Shown here: piece by piece, positions 29,334-39,150 of the stretch
Numbering within the stretch: the stretch's first letter is position 1
Layout: each line of letters opens with the position of its first letter
Assembly (NCBI GenBank): GCA_025201845.1
Contig: MU604020.1
Location: 1-64,000, forward strand
Length of the DNA: 64,000 nt
Source of the DNA: Martensiomyces pterosporus
Taxonomy: Eukaryota; Kickxellomycota; Kickxellomycetes; Kickxellales; Kickxellaceae
Direction of reading: 5' to 3'
The notes under the pieces: model-generated
Databases searched by the model: none
What the model was told of the DNA's origin: nothing
Seen by the model: only the letters and a program-made list of their open reading frames with translations
Position numbers and translations under genes: made by a program

Positions 29334-32300
29334 GGCTGCTGATGCGCTTTGCAACGATAAAAACTGGCAAAAGAGCTGGCTGTAAGCTAACAAAGGAGAA
29401 ATAGGAACCTAGAGCGGAAACAAATAACAAAACGCACTGCTCTTGAAGAACAAAGAACACTGCGCCAATAAAGAAAGAGACAATGAAAAAAGGTTAAAAA
29501 GAAAAAGTACGCCAAGGGCTGCAGGAAGAGTTGCGCGGAAATAAAAATGACAAGGAAGCTAGATTCGAGCAACCGAAAGGGGCCTCGAGGCAAGCTCTTT
29601 TATATCACGCTCTCTCCAACCCCCACCCATCCGCCCAGCCAACCAACCTGTACACCATCCTCTCTTGGCTGGCGTAGAGCCGGCAACAGCCATGGAGCAC
29701 TTTTTTTCTTCTTTTTCGTGACCCAGCACGCCCCTTCCCACTCCCTTATCCCCCCACTCCTATTAATTGTGCGTGCGTTACGTGCGGCCAGCGGGCCCAC
29801 CCACTCAGAACCCGGTGGACAGCATCAGCCAACCTCACAGCCCTGTCATGGGCAAATGGAAGAGGAAGGAAAAGTGTGTGCGGCCGATTACACCGGCAAT
29901 CTGCGGGCTCCAGCATCCGCCTCGGCGAATGGCAGCTTGTGCGATGCGGCCCAGCCAATCAGCGCCCGTCCATGGGCAATTTTTCGGTCAATTCGTGGGA
30001 GGGAAAGAGGAGCCACCCATCCCTCTGTGCATGCAAACGGAACTGTGCCCTCCCTCTCTCCGGGGGTTGGGGATATTGGAAAGGGAGAGCAGGCAACAAC
30101 AGCCGTACCCTTGGCCACAGAAAGGACGATGAAGGCAGACAAGAGTCCCTGGCCTGCACTCCCTCAGCTGAATTGCCATTCCTGCTCTGCCGTGCGCGTG
30201 TGCTGTGCGCCCATGCGAAGCGTCTAGAGCAGCAGCTCCAACAGATAAGCGGCAGCCGTGTTGAGCAACTGCAACGCAGCTGCCATGTGCTTGTCCAATG
30301 CTGCTCCAACGTATTGCTCGCCATGGGCGCACTTTCTACCTGTCTGTCCTTTCGCCGGTGTCTGAATTTTCTGGGACCGGGCGATAGCGGCAAGCCCGCT
30401 GTTCCTAGGACACGCAGCTGCGTTTGAGTATCAGCCCCGAATCGGCAGCAAAGAACAACACGGTGGATTCACATACGTCCCCTCTCTGAATATTCACTTC
30501 AGGCTTCCAGCCAGGCTCGTGGACGAACGTTTGTGTTCTGTGTGTGATGCTGACGCGAGGGAAGCTGATGTTGGTGACGAGTTGTCTTGCCAACTGATCG
30601 GGGGAGAATAGCGGACAGCATGGCAATGGGCAGCTGATGAAAGAAGCGGGAAAACTGCGCTGGTTGCAGCGTTGGGAACAGGCAGAGCAAGCACTCGAAT
30701 ACAGCAAGATAAAGCGCGGGTTGGGGTGTGTGGGCCGAACTAATGGCCGTGGATGCACAGCCTGTTGGGTGGTTTCTACAGTCCCCCATCCTTTCTGGGC
30801 TGTCGCTGGACATCACGCCATGCCGTCTACCTGCGCCTTCTCTCCCGTTCTGCATCGGCGAATACCTCGGAGCAGGGGAGGCTCCGTTTCTTTGCTCGCG
30901 CCACTACTCATCGGCCTCTGCTCCTCTTCCTCAAACCATGGAGCAGCATGCTTGCACAGCACTGGCGTCTTCCGCACTTTTGGCCGCTGTCGAATCAAAG
31001 GCGACATGGCTCTAGTCAGCTCGCGCTCGATTACAGCCCCAAACACACCGGCGGCAGCAAGGGGCATGTCTGCGCACACACCCTGCAGCTGTCTTGTTAA
31101 CATGGCTTGGGGTGAAGAACGAGGGGTAGGTGGTTGACGACGGCGATGGCTGTGCCATTGGCCATATGCTGTAATTGCACACACAGCAGCAGTGCCCCTC
31201 GGCTTGTCTCACACGCACCACAAAACCGCCATGTAATCTAGCAGCTGCGCGCCAAGCGCACCCATTGTATGCGCCAGCTAGATTGCTGCTGGCAAGGGCG
31301 CACCTGTCTTTATCGAGTAGCATACATGCAATTATTGCACTGCGCTGCAGCAGAACCTGCTGCCTCAGCAACGTTCTATTATCTCCAGCTCATCCACGCA
31401 GACCCCTTCCTCTTCTTTCGCACCCCACTCCACAGGCCCTGTCCAGTATCATCCAATATCGCTCTTGCATAGCGAATGACTTGTTTTCTGGGAGAGACAA
31501 TACCGGTTTAGATAAGAGGGAATCTACAACGCGTCAGGTGGCCACTTTTTCCAGCTGCGACTGGTGCGACAGTGATAGCGACAGCAGGCATGGACATCAA
31601 GTGGCAGAATAAAATAGGAACACACGGCATGTGCATGCGACTTGAGGCTGGCGGGTGGAGGACGCGGGCACCTTGCACCGCGCGCAGGTTGCGTGGGCCT
31701 GACAGCTAGCAAAGAAAAGCAATGTGCCTCTAGCTGTGCGCAACTGAGGCATTTAGAGCCATGTTTCCCTCTCGGTGGGCCCAGAACTTGGGTGCGCGGC
31801 TGCTGTGGCTGTGGTGTGGTGGTTTAGAGCGTGCAGGCGTGTGTGCTGTGTGAGGGAAAAGCGCGGATTCCCGGCCAGGGCACTCTTCCCACACTCAATT
31901 TAGACCACCACCACCAAGCACGCCTTCCGCCTCCAAACCCCCACCCGCTGCGCGACGAGGCGAGCCCCTCCCCGTTTCTCATACATCTGTCGTCTTTCCG
32001 CTCCTCTGCCTCGCCGCCCTGCTCTATTTGCTCCTGCTCCTACTATTACTACTGCTGTCTGCGGTATACCCAGCACGCACACAAGACCCTGTTTCTCTGT
32101 GGTTCTTGGAGAGACGCCAGCTGCCTGTGGCCTGCTCTCCAACGTATAGTGGCCTCAAGCGACCCTTGCCGTCTTTCCACCTGCTTTTTCGCTGTCTGCG
32201 AGAGGCGGGGGTTGTGGAATCGAAAAGGAAATATATACCCCGCCCAGCCCTCCCTTCCCACCAGCGCTTCTCCTTTTGCAGCTGTTTCCTTATTCATACC

Positions 32301-32512
32301 CACGTCTTTTCTTTTCTCTTTTCCCTGCGACACGCACAGCTCAGTCGTGCCCTCTTGTCCCGCTCTTCTGTCTTGTAGCTACTGGACAAGGGCCCCTCAC
32401 TTGCTCTTTCTCCTTCGCTCTTGCTGACCGCACCTCACTTTCCCTCTCTCTCTTCAAGGAACATACTCGCCGGACTCTTTTCAACCAACACTGGGTCTCA
32501 AGGCCAGGAGCT
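29334..32512. other. 3.2-kb divergent spacer between NagA and NagB genes
   Basis: No ORF here has credible protein composition. The right third is a long pyrimidine-rich 5' leader for NagB (about 31920-32470). Such a long divergent spacer could carry shared control of the pair, but I identify no specific operator. Confidence 0.5.
32231..32238 (+). promoter_or_regulatory. TATA-like element upstream of NagB gene
   Basis: ATATATAC lies about 275 bases before the start codon, followed by C-rich then pyrimidine-rich leader sequence. Position suggests a core promoter, but this is weak evidence. Confidence 0.3.
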
Positions 32513-33780
32513 ATGCGGCTCATTATCCGCGAGGACCCAAAGGCTGTAGCCTATTATACAGGTACCGTATACGCCAAGCGTGTCGAGCTGCAGCAGCAAA
32601 AAGCGCGTTTCGTGCTCAGTCCAACAGCGGGAAATTCCAGCTCATTCTTCTTCTTCTTCTTCTGCTGCTGCTGCTGCTGCTCTTTTTATATACCATTTGC
32701 TATTAATTTGTAGCCAACTACGTCCGGCAGCGAATCAATGAGTTCAAGCCAACGCACAAGCGCCCGTTTGTGCTTGGGCTTCCCACAGGATCAACGCCGG
32801 TCGAAGTATACTGGCATCTCGTAGACTTTTACAAGCGCGGCGAGGTGTCGTTCCGCAATGTGATAACCTTCAGTATGGACGAATACGTCGGGCTCCCACG
32901 GTCCCACCCCGAAAGCTACTGCTCGTTTATGCACCGCCATCTCTACGATCATATCAATCTGCGGCCAGAGAACATCAACATGCTCGACGGCAACGCCGAG
33001 GACCTCGCTGCAGAGTGCCAGCGGTACGAGGAGAAGATCAAGGCTGTCGGCGGCATCGAGCTGTTTCTGGGCGGCATTGGCCCAGATGGCCACATTGCCT
33101 TCAACGAGCCCGGAAGCTCGCTCGAGTCTGTTACACGTGTCAAGACACTCGCCTACGAGACCGTGCTGGCCAACGCGAGGTTCTTTGGCGGCGACGTGAA
33201 CAAGGTTCCTAAATTAGCGCTGACTGTGGGCGTTGGCACCGTGAGAGCTGCACGCGAAGTGCTGCTTATCATTACTGGCGCGCACAAGGCTGTTGCCCTG
33301 GCCAAATGCATCGAAGAAGGCGTCAACCATATGTGGACGCTGTCTGTCGTCCAGCTGCACCCCTCAGCCATGGTTGTGTGTGACGAGGATGCCACTCTGG
33401 AGCTCCACGTCAAGACCGTCAGGTACTTTAAGAGCATCGAGCAAGTGCAAGAGCAGCTGATCGGGCGGCAGAACATTGGCCTGAAGGGGTCAATATCTAA
33501 GCTATCCAATGCAAACGTGCACGCGTTCGGTGGCTCTGGCCAGCAGCCAGATGCTGCAGCAGCTAGTGGCAGCACTAGCCACAAGCCAGATGCAGAAGAG
33601 AAGGAGGACGAGGACGAGGACGAGGAAGAAGAAGACCAGCAGTCCTTGGACGAAAGCGAGGACGAAGAAAAAGTCACCACCTCTTCTGCATCACAACTTG
33701 CCGGCAGTTCCAGCGATACCCATGGCGCAAGATTTAATGGCTCTCTTGCGTCCGCTGCAACTGCTGGCAGTCCCTTTTAA
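32513..33780 (+). CDS. NAG1: glucosamine-6-phosphate deaminase (NagB type) with acidic C-terminal extension
   Basis: Two exons: 32513-32561 and 32714-33780, joined across a 152-nt intron (CAG|GTACCG ... TTTGTAG|CC) to give 371 residues. It converts glucosamine-6-P to fructose-6-P plus ammonia, feeding glycolysis. The product starts [13 protein letters not shown]. It then has [13 protein letters not shown], the substrate loop [32 protein letters not shown] with the catalytic Asp/His/Glu set, and [17 protein letters not shown]. The catalytic domain ends near residue 285. The remaining ~85 residues are an acidic, Ser-rich tail ([22 protein letters not shown]) absent from typical NagB. The frame then stops at 33778, but a +1-shifted acidic frame continues to 34705. 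Symbol by analogy with Candida NAG1. Confidence 0.92.
32649..32682 (+). repeat. (TTC)n(TGC)n microsatellite in NagB intron
   Basis: TTC repeats run directly into TGC repeats. They lie inside the 152-nt intron of the deaminase gene and form most of its pyrimidine tract. Confidence 0.85.
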
Positions 33781-34705
33781 ACTCCCCCGTCTCCGTAAAT
33801 CACACTCCTTCGCAAGATCCATACGCAGCCAGCGTCAAAATGGCAACAGCAACGACAACGACAACGACAACGACGCCCACGACAGCGACAGCGACGAAAG
33901 CAAAAACAAGAACAAAAGCACAGAACCCCACTTTAACGACGACCAGCTCCTCCCCAATTCTGCCGAAGGCTCGCCGACCCACCTGCCCACAAAGCGCGCA
34001 CACTCATCTTCGCCTGCCTCATCGCCCCCCGAAGCCCGTGTTCTCTCTGGCAGCGAGCAGCACGAGGACTCGCCTGAAGCAGAGTACGATAACGAGAGTG
34101 CCGACGGCAGCGGCTACGGGTACCCTTATCTGGAGGACGTCTCGGCAGACCGCTACCCACGGTTCATGCTCCCTAGGGCCTCTGGAATGAGCACCATGGG
34201 CGAGATCCACTCCCTGGCACCCTCGCCGCACTCGCGGTCGCCCGCTGGCTCATCAGCCAACCTTGCCAACCTTGCCAACTACGACCAGACCTCTGTGTAC
34301 CCTGCGACATGGCACGAGTACGAGGACCAGTTCAACTACTTTTACAACTGCCACTTTATCGAGCAGGACTACTATGACTATCTCTCGGGCAACACACGGC
34401 AGCTCGCCATGGACGACGACGAGGACGAGGCCATGGACGACGACGAGGAGATGGCCTCGTACTCGGATGAGGGCAACGATGAGGAGGGCGACAACGACGA
34501 CGTAGATCCCGACGACGATGTCATGGGCATTGATGCCCACATGAGCGAGGTCGCAATGCCACAGCCGCCTTTGTTCGACGCGAATGCATCCCCCGAGTCC
34601 GCTGGATCCACACTGCTCCCCACTTCTCCTGCTGACCTCGAGGCTGGCCACGAAAGTCCAAACGATGTCAATCCCACTGCCGATGGCGATGCCGAGCAAA
34701 CGTAA
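33779..34705 (+). CDS. acidic ORF following NagB in +1 frame (possible tail of NagB)
   Basis: About 308 residues, open in the frame shifted by one base relative to NagB. It reads RSQRQNGNSNDNDNDNDAHD, DSDSDESKNKNKS, an aromatic patch YEDQFNYFYNCHFIEQDYYDY, and long DDDEDEAMDDDEE runs. Composition and GC-rich third positions look coding and resemble the acidic NagB tail just before it. No good GT donor in the NagB tail could join the two frames. The first in-frame ATG is only at 34166, deep in the acidic region. One base fewer in the T run at 33775-33778 would make one continuous frame. It may be an assembly error, a strain frameshift, or a separate acidic protein. No known domain. Confidence 0.4.
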   Translation, partial: KLPRLRKSHSFARSIRSQRQNGNSNDNDNDNDAHDSDSDESKNKNKSTEPHFNDDQLLPNSAEGSPTHLPTKRAHSSSPASSPPEARVLSGSEQHEDSPEAEYDNESADGSGYGYPYLEDVSADRYPRFMLPRASGMSTMGEIHSLAPSPHSRSPAGSSANLANLANYDQTSVYPATWHEYEDQFNYFYNCHFIEQDYYDYLSGNTRQLAMDDDEDEAMDDDEEMASYSDEGNDEEGDNDDVDPDDDVMGIDAHMSEVAMPQPPLFDANASPESAGSTLLPTSPADLEAGHESPNDVNPTADGDAEQT

Positions 34706-35366
34706 AGGAGTGGGCGAGCATTTCTGCTTGCGCTGCTGCTGCTGCTGCTGCTGCTGCTGTTCTTTCCTTCTCGTATGACCACTTCCTGTGCACACATGCA
34801 AAGCATTGGCTGCAACGTGGACGCGGTCTCCTGGCCAACAAGGAAATTCCCGCTCGCTCTTGCTGCACGCTGTGCCAGGTTTGGCTCTTGCTTTTCTCTT
34901 TTCTGTCTGCGCTGTTCTGCTGCTTCTTCTTGTCGCTTCCATGCTGCTCTCCACCACAACCCACCCTGCCCCTTATTTCTTTCTGCCTTTTCGCCTTTTC
35001 TAAGCTGTGTGTGATTCCCGAGACGGGGGAATTTAATGCCAGAACCTGAACATGTACGGCATCTTGTGCACCCCACTGCTTCCCATGTAGAAGCAGTTGG
35101 TGCAGGTTGGAAACGACGATAATCGTTCCGGATGGTCGTTGTCAAGGCTGTGGATGCACATGGCCTCTGCGCTGGCGCTTTGCTGCCTTCATGTCAGCGG
35201 CCATGAGCAGCCGCTTGAGTAGCGGCTGCTCATCGTCGTCCTTGGGGCCTGGATGCTGGCGGCTGCATTTGAGGGCTAGTCGGAGCACCGCTCCAAGTAT
35301 ATTATAATATATGGGGAAACAGGAGTAACTGCAATATCAAAGAGGGGAGCGCTGTGCCTCGCCGCC
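34706..35366. other. convergent spacer with (CTG)n and hairpin
   Basis: Holds a (GCT)n microsatellite (34732-34760) and a perfect inverted repeat (35203-35233). A minus-strand reading frame at about 35135-35290 (GPKDDDEQPLLKRLLMAADM, then KAAKRQRRGH) has protein-like composition but no suitable start codon. No gene is called. Confidence 0.5.
35203..35233. repeat. perfect 13-bp inverted repeat with 5-nt loop
   Basis: ATGAGCAGCCGCT, loop TGAGT, then AGCGGCTGCTCAT. It is a fully complementary GC-rich stem between the convergent ends of the NagB-tail ORF and the MFS gene. It could form an RNA hairpin in either 3' UTR. Confidence 0.85.
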
Positions 35367-37094
35367 TTACTCTGCCCTGGCAGCAGCGCCAATTGTCTTC
35401 CTCAGCGGAATGTCCTTGGCGAACAGCGAGACAATAAGCGTAAGGCCACCAAATGCCAGGAACGCCAAATAGACCGTGTGCATCGAGGCAACGTACGCAC
35501 TAATAACGTCGTCGCGGATATTCTTGGGCACACCAGGAGCCCATATGACGCTCTGGTTGTCGATAACGCCATAGATGATCTTTAGGGCATCCGGGTACTT
35601 TGCCGAAAGAGCAACCAGCCGCGGCGAGATTTTGTTCTGGAAGATGCTCTGCGCAATGGCCAGCCCGATGGCGCTGCCCAGCATGCGGATGGTCATGAAG
35701 AGGGTGGTCGTCGTGGCAATGTCCTCTTGGTCGACGGCGTTTTGTGCGCAGCTGATCATGGGCTGCATGGCCAGACCGATGCCAGCACCGAAGAGGATCG
35801 GGATGCCGATGAGCATCGAGTTGGTCGGGTCGGTGCCCAGAAGCACAAAGAGACCCATGCCTGCGGTGTTGATCGCGGTGCCGAGCCAGATGAACCACAA
35901 ATACTTTCCAGTCTTGGTGATCAGTACCCCGGAGATGATGGACATGATCGAGATGCCCAGCATGCACGAGATCAGGTGCAGACCAGACGAGATGGCTGAC
36001 GAGTTCCTGACAACGGAGAGGTAGATGGGGAAGTAGAAGATGGGAAGGAAGAACGACATGCCGAATGTGATCTGGGCAATGAACATAAGCGACGCGTTAC
36101 GACGCTGGAACAAGTGCAGGGGCATCAGCGGCTCCACAGGCACCTTCCACTCGATGAAGACGAAGCCGATAAGGATGATAATGCCCAGCACCATGGTGCA
36201 AACCACGGGCGCCGAGCTCCACGAGTACTCGCGGCCGCCCCAAGTGAGGCCGAGCTGGAGGAGCACGATGCCAGCCACAACAGCCAGAACGCCGACAAAG
36301 TCGATCCGCTTGAGCTTCTGCATGGTCGAGCCCTCGGGTCTTGGCAAGCGCATGAACAGGACGATGAGGACGACCACGACGGCTTGGATGCAGGGGTTGA
36401 TGTAGAATCCCCACTGGAACCCCGTGCGATCAGCAAACACGCCGCCAAGCACCGGGCCAGCAACAGACGCCACGGCCCAAACAAGTCCAAACACCGAGAT
36501 GTACATGGGGCTCTGGGCGGTGGGCACGATATCTCCGATAACCACGAAGCAGATGGACATCAGCCCGCTGCCGCCAATGCCGGCGACGGCGCGGCCGGCA
36601 ATGAGCATGTTGGCGGACTTTGAAGCGCCGCAAATAACGGACCCAACGACGAAGAACGCATGAGAGATAAGGAGAACGCGCTGGTGGCCGTAGATGCTGC
36701 ACAGCTTGCCGTAGATGGGCTGCAGGGCAGTGCTGGCGATGATGTACGAGGAGACAATCCAGCTGGCGTTGGCCAGGGCATTGAACCGCTCGGCGATCTT
36801 GGGCAGCATGGTGGCGACGATGGTGTTGTCAAGGGCAGCGAGGAACATGGACAGGGCCAGGGCAACCATGACACCAACCATCTGCTTGCCCTTGATAAGC
36901 GGCTCGGCGGTTTGTTCTTGAGCCTCTTTGGCAATGCTGCCGGCATCAGAAACAGCAGCTATCTCCTCCTTGGATACATCCCCGACCTCCTTGCTGGCAG
37001 AGAAAGTGGCCTTGTCGTTGTTGATGGCGGCAGAGGATGCGCTGGGCGTGTCGCTGGACAGCTTGTCAGCGGAGTTTGTAGATGGCGGCGACAT
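35367..37094 (-). CDS. MFS transporter, 14-TM DHA2-like drug:H+ antiporter family
   Basis: 575 residues. A cytosolic N-terminus of ~70 residues precedes about fourteen hydrophobic helices. Family motifs visible are LDNTIVATMLPKI (motif D1 of the 14-TM group), WIVSSYIIASTALQPIYGKLCSIYGHQR (motif A), GRAVAGIGGSGLM, and the antiporter motif C region GPVLGGVFADRTGFQWGFYIN. Probably in the plasma or vacuolar membrane; the substrate is not predictable and may be a toxin, siderophore or amino sugar. It is the gene next to NagB and NagA, and in Candida MFS genes are likewise linked to the NAG enzymes, but those belong to another MFS subfamily. Single exon. Confidence 0.88.
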   Translation of the reverse strand: MSPPSTNSADKLSSDTPSASSAAINNDKATFSASKEVGDVSKEEIAAVSDAGSIAKEAQEQTAEPLIKGKQMVGVMVALALSMFLAALDNTIVATMLPKIAERFNALANASWIVSSYIIASTALQPIYGKLCSIYGHQRVLLISHAFFVVGSVICGASKSANMLIAGRAVAGIGGSGLMSICFVVIGDIVPTAQSPMYISVFGLVWAVASVAGPVLGGVFADRTGFQWGFYINPCIQAVVVVLIVLFMRLPRPEGSTMQKLKRIDFVGVLAVVAGIVLLQLGLTWGGREYSWSSAPVVCTMVLGIIILIGFVFIEWKVPVEPLMPLHLFQRRNASLMFIAQITFGMSFFLPIFYFPIYLSVVRNSSAISSGLHLISCMLGISIMSIISGVLITKTGKYLWFIWLGTAINTAGMGLFVLLGTDPTNSMLIGIPILFGAGIGLAMQPMISCAQNAVDQEDIATTTTLFMTIRMLGSAIGLAIAQSIFQNKISPRLVALSAKYPDALKIIYGVIDNQSVIWAPGVPKNIRDDVISAYVASMHTVYLAFLAFGGLTLIVSLFAKDIPLRKTIGAAARAE

Positions 37095-39021
37095 TATTTA
37101 TGCTAAAAGCGAGCAGGCACACAGGACCTGGGGGGCTTCTTTTGCGTCTTTTGCGTCTTTTGCGTCTTTTTTTGGGGGGTGCTGGCGGGGTTCGGAAGCG
37201 CAGCTAGACGGAACTTGCGGAGTAAGCGAGATGTTTCTTACAAGAATAGCGGCGGAGCGCTTGCCACGCAATCAAGATGGAAGGAGATTGATGGAAGCCC
37301 TAGCAAGAAGAAACAAACAAATAAACAAAGGGGAGCTGTTCCTGGCGTGTCTACACAAAAGTCTCTAGGTAAGAAGGAAGAAACTGTGCGAAGGGAAGAC
37401 GGTGTAGATGGAGCTTGGAGGCGAGGGAATGGGGGGGTGGGCGCCAGAAAAGAAACTGCGCTTTATAGAATCCAGCTTTTTACAATCGCTCTTGGCAAGC
37501 GAAAACAAGCAGCTGTAAGCACGGCGAGCAGCTCGGAGACGAGCACAAGACCGGCGCACATCCCCCACCACCTTGTGTAGGTGCTTACTGGAACGCAACG
37601 ATTGCTGTTAGCTTTGCTTGAAACACCTGCTATCTGCCAGCAATGGCCATGCCTTACTGCTGCTGCCTGGTGCAAATCCCAACTTCCATTGTCTCGCTGA
37701 ATGGCGCTAATGAAAAGAGGTGCAAATGCTCAGCCAGCCAAAAACGAAAAACAGGCTGCTGCAGCTTGGTTTTGCGCCGACCATTCCCCAAACCTCTCTC
37801 TCACACACACACACACACACGCCTCGTCTTGTCCAGCTGCTTGAGCATGCGGCGCACTTGGCGCATCTCGCTCACATCTCACATACCGCTTTCGCTTTTG
37901 GCAGGCACCAGCTCGCAAAAACGCAACAACAATGCAGTAGCATGGATATAATGAGGCAGTAGCGGAGATGGAGCACATGTGAGGTAGCGGAGGGGCCCTT
38001 GTGAGGCTGTATCGGGGATCTCTCGGAGAGTGCAGCGAGTGGCACCACAAGCGCAGTAGGGCACAGAATGCCGCCCATGTGTGCAGTTCCAGCGAGAGCA
38101 TATATGCGAAAAAGAGAGGGAGTCTAATGGAAAATACCACAAATATATGCATGATCTTGCGTTGATTTCCTGCCGCTTTACGGCACCAGAGTGCGGCAGC
38201 TCCGTGTCGAAAACAGGCAGCACAGAGCCAGGCGAGCAGACGTAAATGGACGCGTGGGTGAGGCGCGTGTGCTGCGGTAGCCAGCAGAGAACAAGACGCC
38301 GGGGCCACGATCGGTGACGAGCGAGTCCCAAGGTCAGTGGAGGGAAAGTCTCGGCGTTTGGGCCAGCAGCAAGCAAGAAGAGAGCTCGAGCACAAGCAAA
38401 GCGATGAAATGAAAAGGCTGACCGCCGCCGCCGCGTGATGTGGAGGCAAGAAAAGGCCACCACAGCAGCGCTCTTGGCCACTCGCAAAGACGGCACAGAA
38501 GGCGTGCGCGCTACTCTGAAATGGCCTGGCACTTGTCCGTGCTGCCAAAGCACATCCACTGGCTCAGCCAGCACGTGTTCGTGTATCGTTGCACAGTGCT
38601 GTTGCTAGGTCATGTATATAGATGCCATTCAAATATGCTGGCCTAAGACAATAAACGAAAGGGCTAGAAGATAAAGAAAGGGGGTAGTTGAATATTTATA
38701 CTTGTGAGGCATGTGTGGGAGGCGGGGGTGGGGAGCGGAAAACTACATGCGGGCAGAGACGGGGCCAAGCCTCCATGGGGGGAGCCTGGAGCCTATTCAA
38801 AGAAGGGCAATGCGGCTTGTGGGCTTATCAGACGTTGAGGAGTGGAGGTGTATGCCAAAGTGAGGAGATGGAGTGCAGAGGAGTATAATGAAAAATACAG
38901 CAGCCGGGGCCCCGAGTGAGGGGGGCTGACTTGGATGAGGTTTGAGAGGCTCGCTCCCCCCGGCCACGCGGGCACAGGGGGCCAGGTTACTCAGAGTCAC
39001 CCGATGCTCGGGGCATGGGGC
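37095..39021. other. gene-poor spacer, MFS promoter side
   Basis: About 1.9 kb. Contains repeated TTTTGCGTC words (about 37138-37168), a (CA)n microsatellite at about 37800-37820, and AT-rich patches. The ORFs present have cysteine/serine-rich, low-credibility composition. No gene or RNA recognised. Confidence 0.5.
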
Positions 39022-39150
39022 TCAGCAGTGGTCGAGGTCGCTCAGGTGCTTCTCGTATTCTCCTCGGTCAAAGCAGGTGAACCCACACGTAGGGCACTTC
39101 CAGTAAATCTGCGCAATCCAGTTGCGGAGAGCTGCGAGCTTTGCGGCCAT
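39022..39150 (-). CDS. candidate 42-residue C2H2 zinc-finger micro-ORF
   Basis: From the ATG at 39150 to the TGA at 39022 the frame encodes 42 residues. It begins MAAKLAALRNWIAQIYWK and then has CPTCGFTCFDRGEYEKHLSDLDH. This gives C-x2-C-x12-H-x5-H with Phe at a finger-core position, a single classical C2H2-type zinc finger ending two residues from the stop. The frame is also open upstream of the ATG, and acceptor-like CTAG or CCAG sites occur at about 39167-39183. It may therefore instead be the last exon of a longer spliced gene. It is too short to be sure, but the spacing and composition are unlike the surrounding spacer. Confidence 0.4.
   Translation of the reverse strand: MAAKLAALRNWIAQIYWKCPTCGFTCFDRGEYEKHLSDLDHC

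Noticed and set aside
28518..29342. 274-codon plus-strand ORF over the NagA gene
   Set aside because: Antisense shadow of the deacetylase frame; Val/Asp/Gly-rich with no motif.
29547..30227. 226-codon ORF in the NagA-NagB spacer
   Set aside because: Composition follows pyrimidine tracts (FFFFF, PTPTHPP); no family resemblance.
37730..38548. 272-codon minus ORF in the gene-poor island
   Set aside because: Cys/Ser/His-rich composition with no domain and a (CA)n-derived repeat in it; not credible as a protein.
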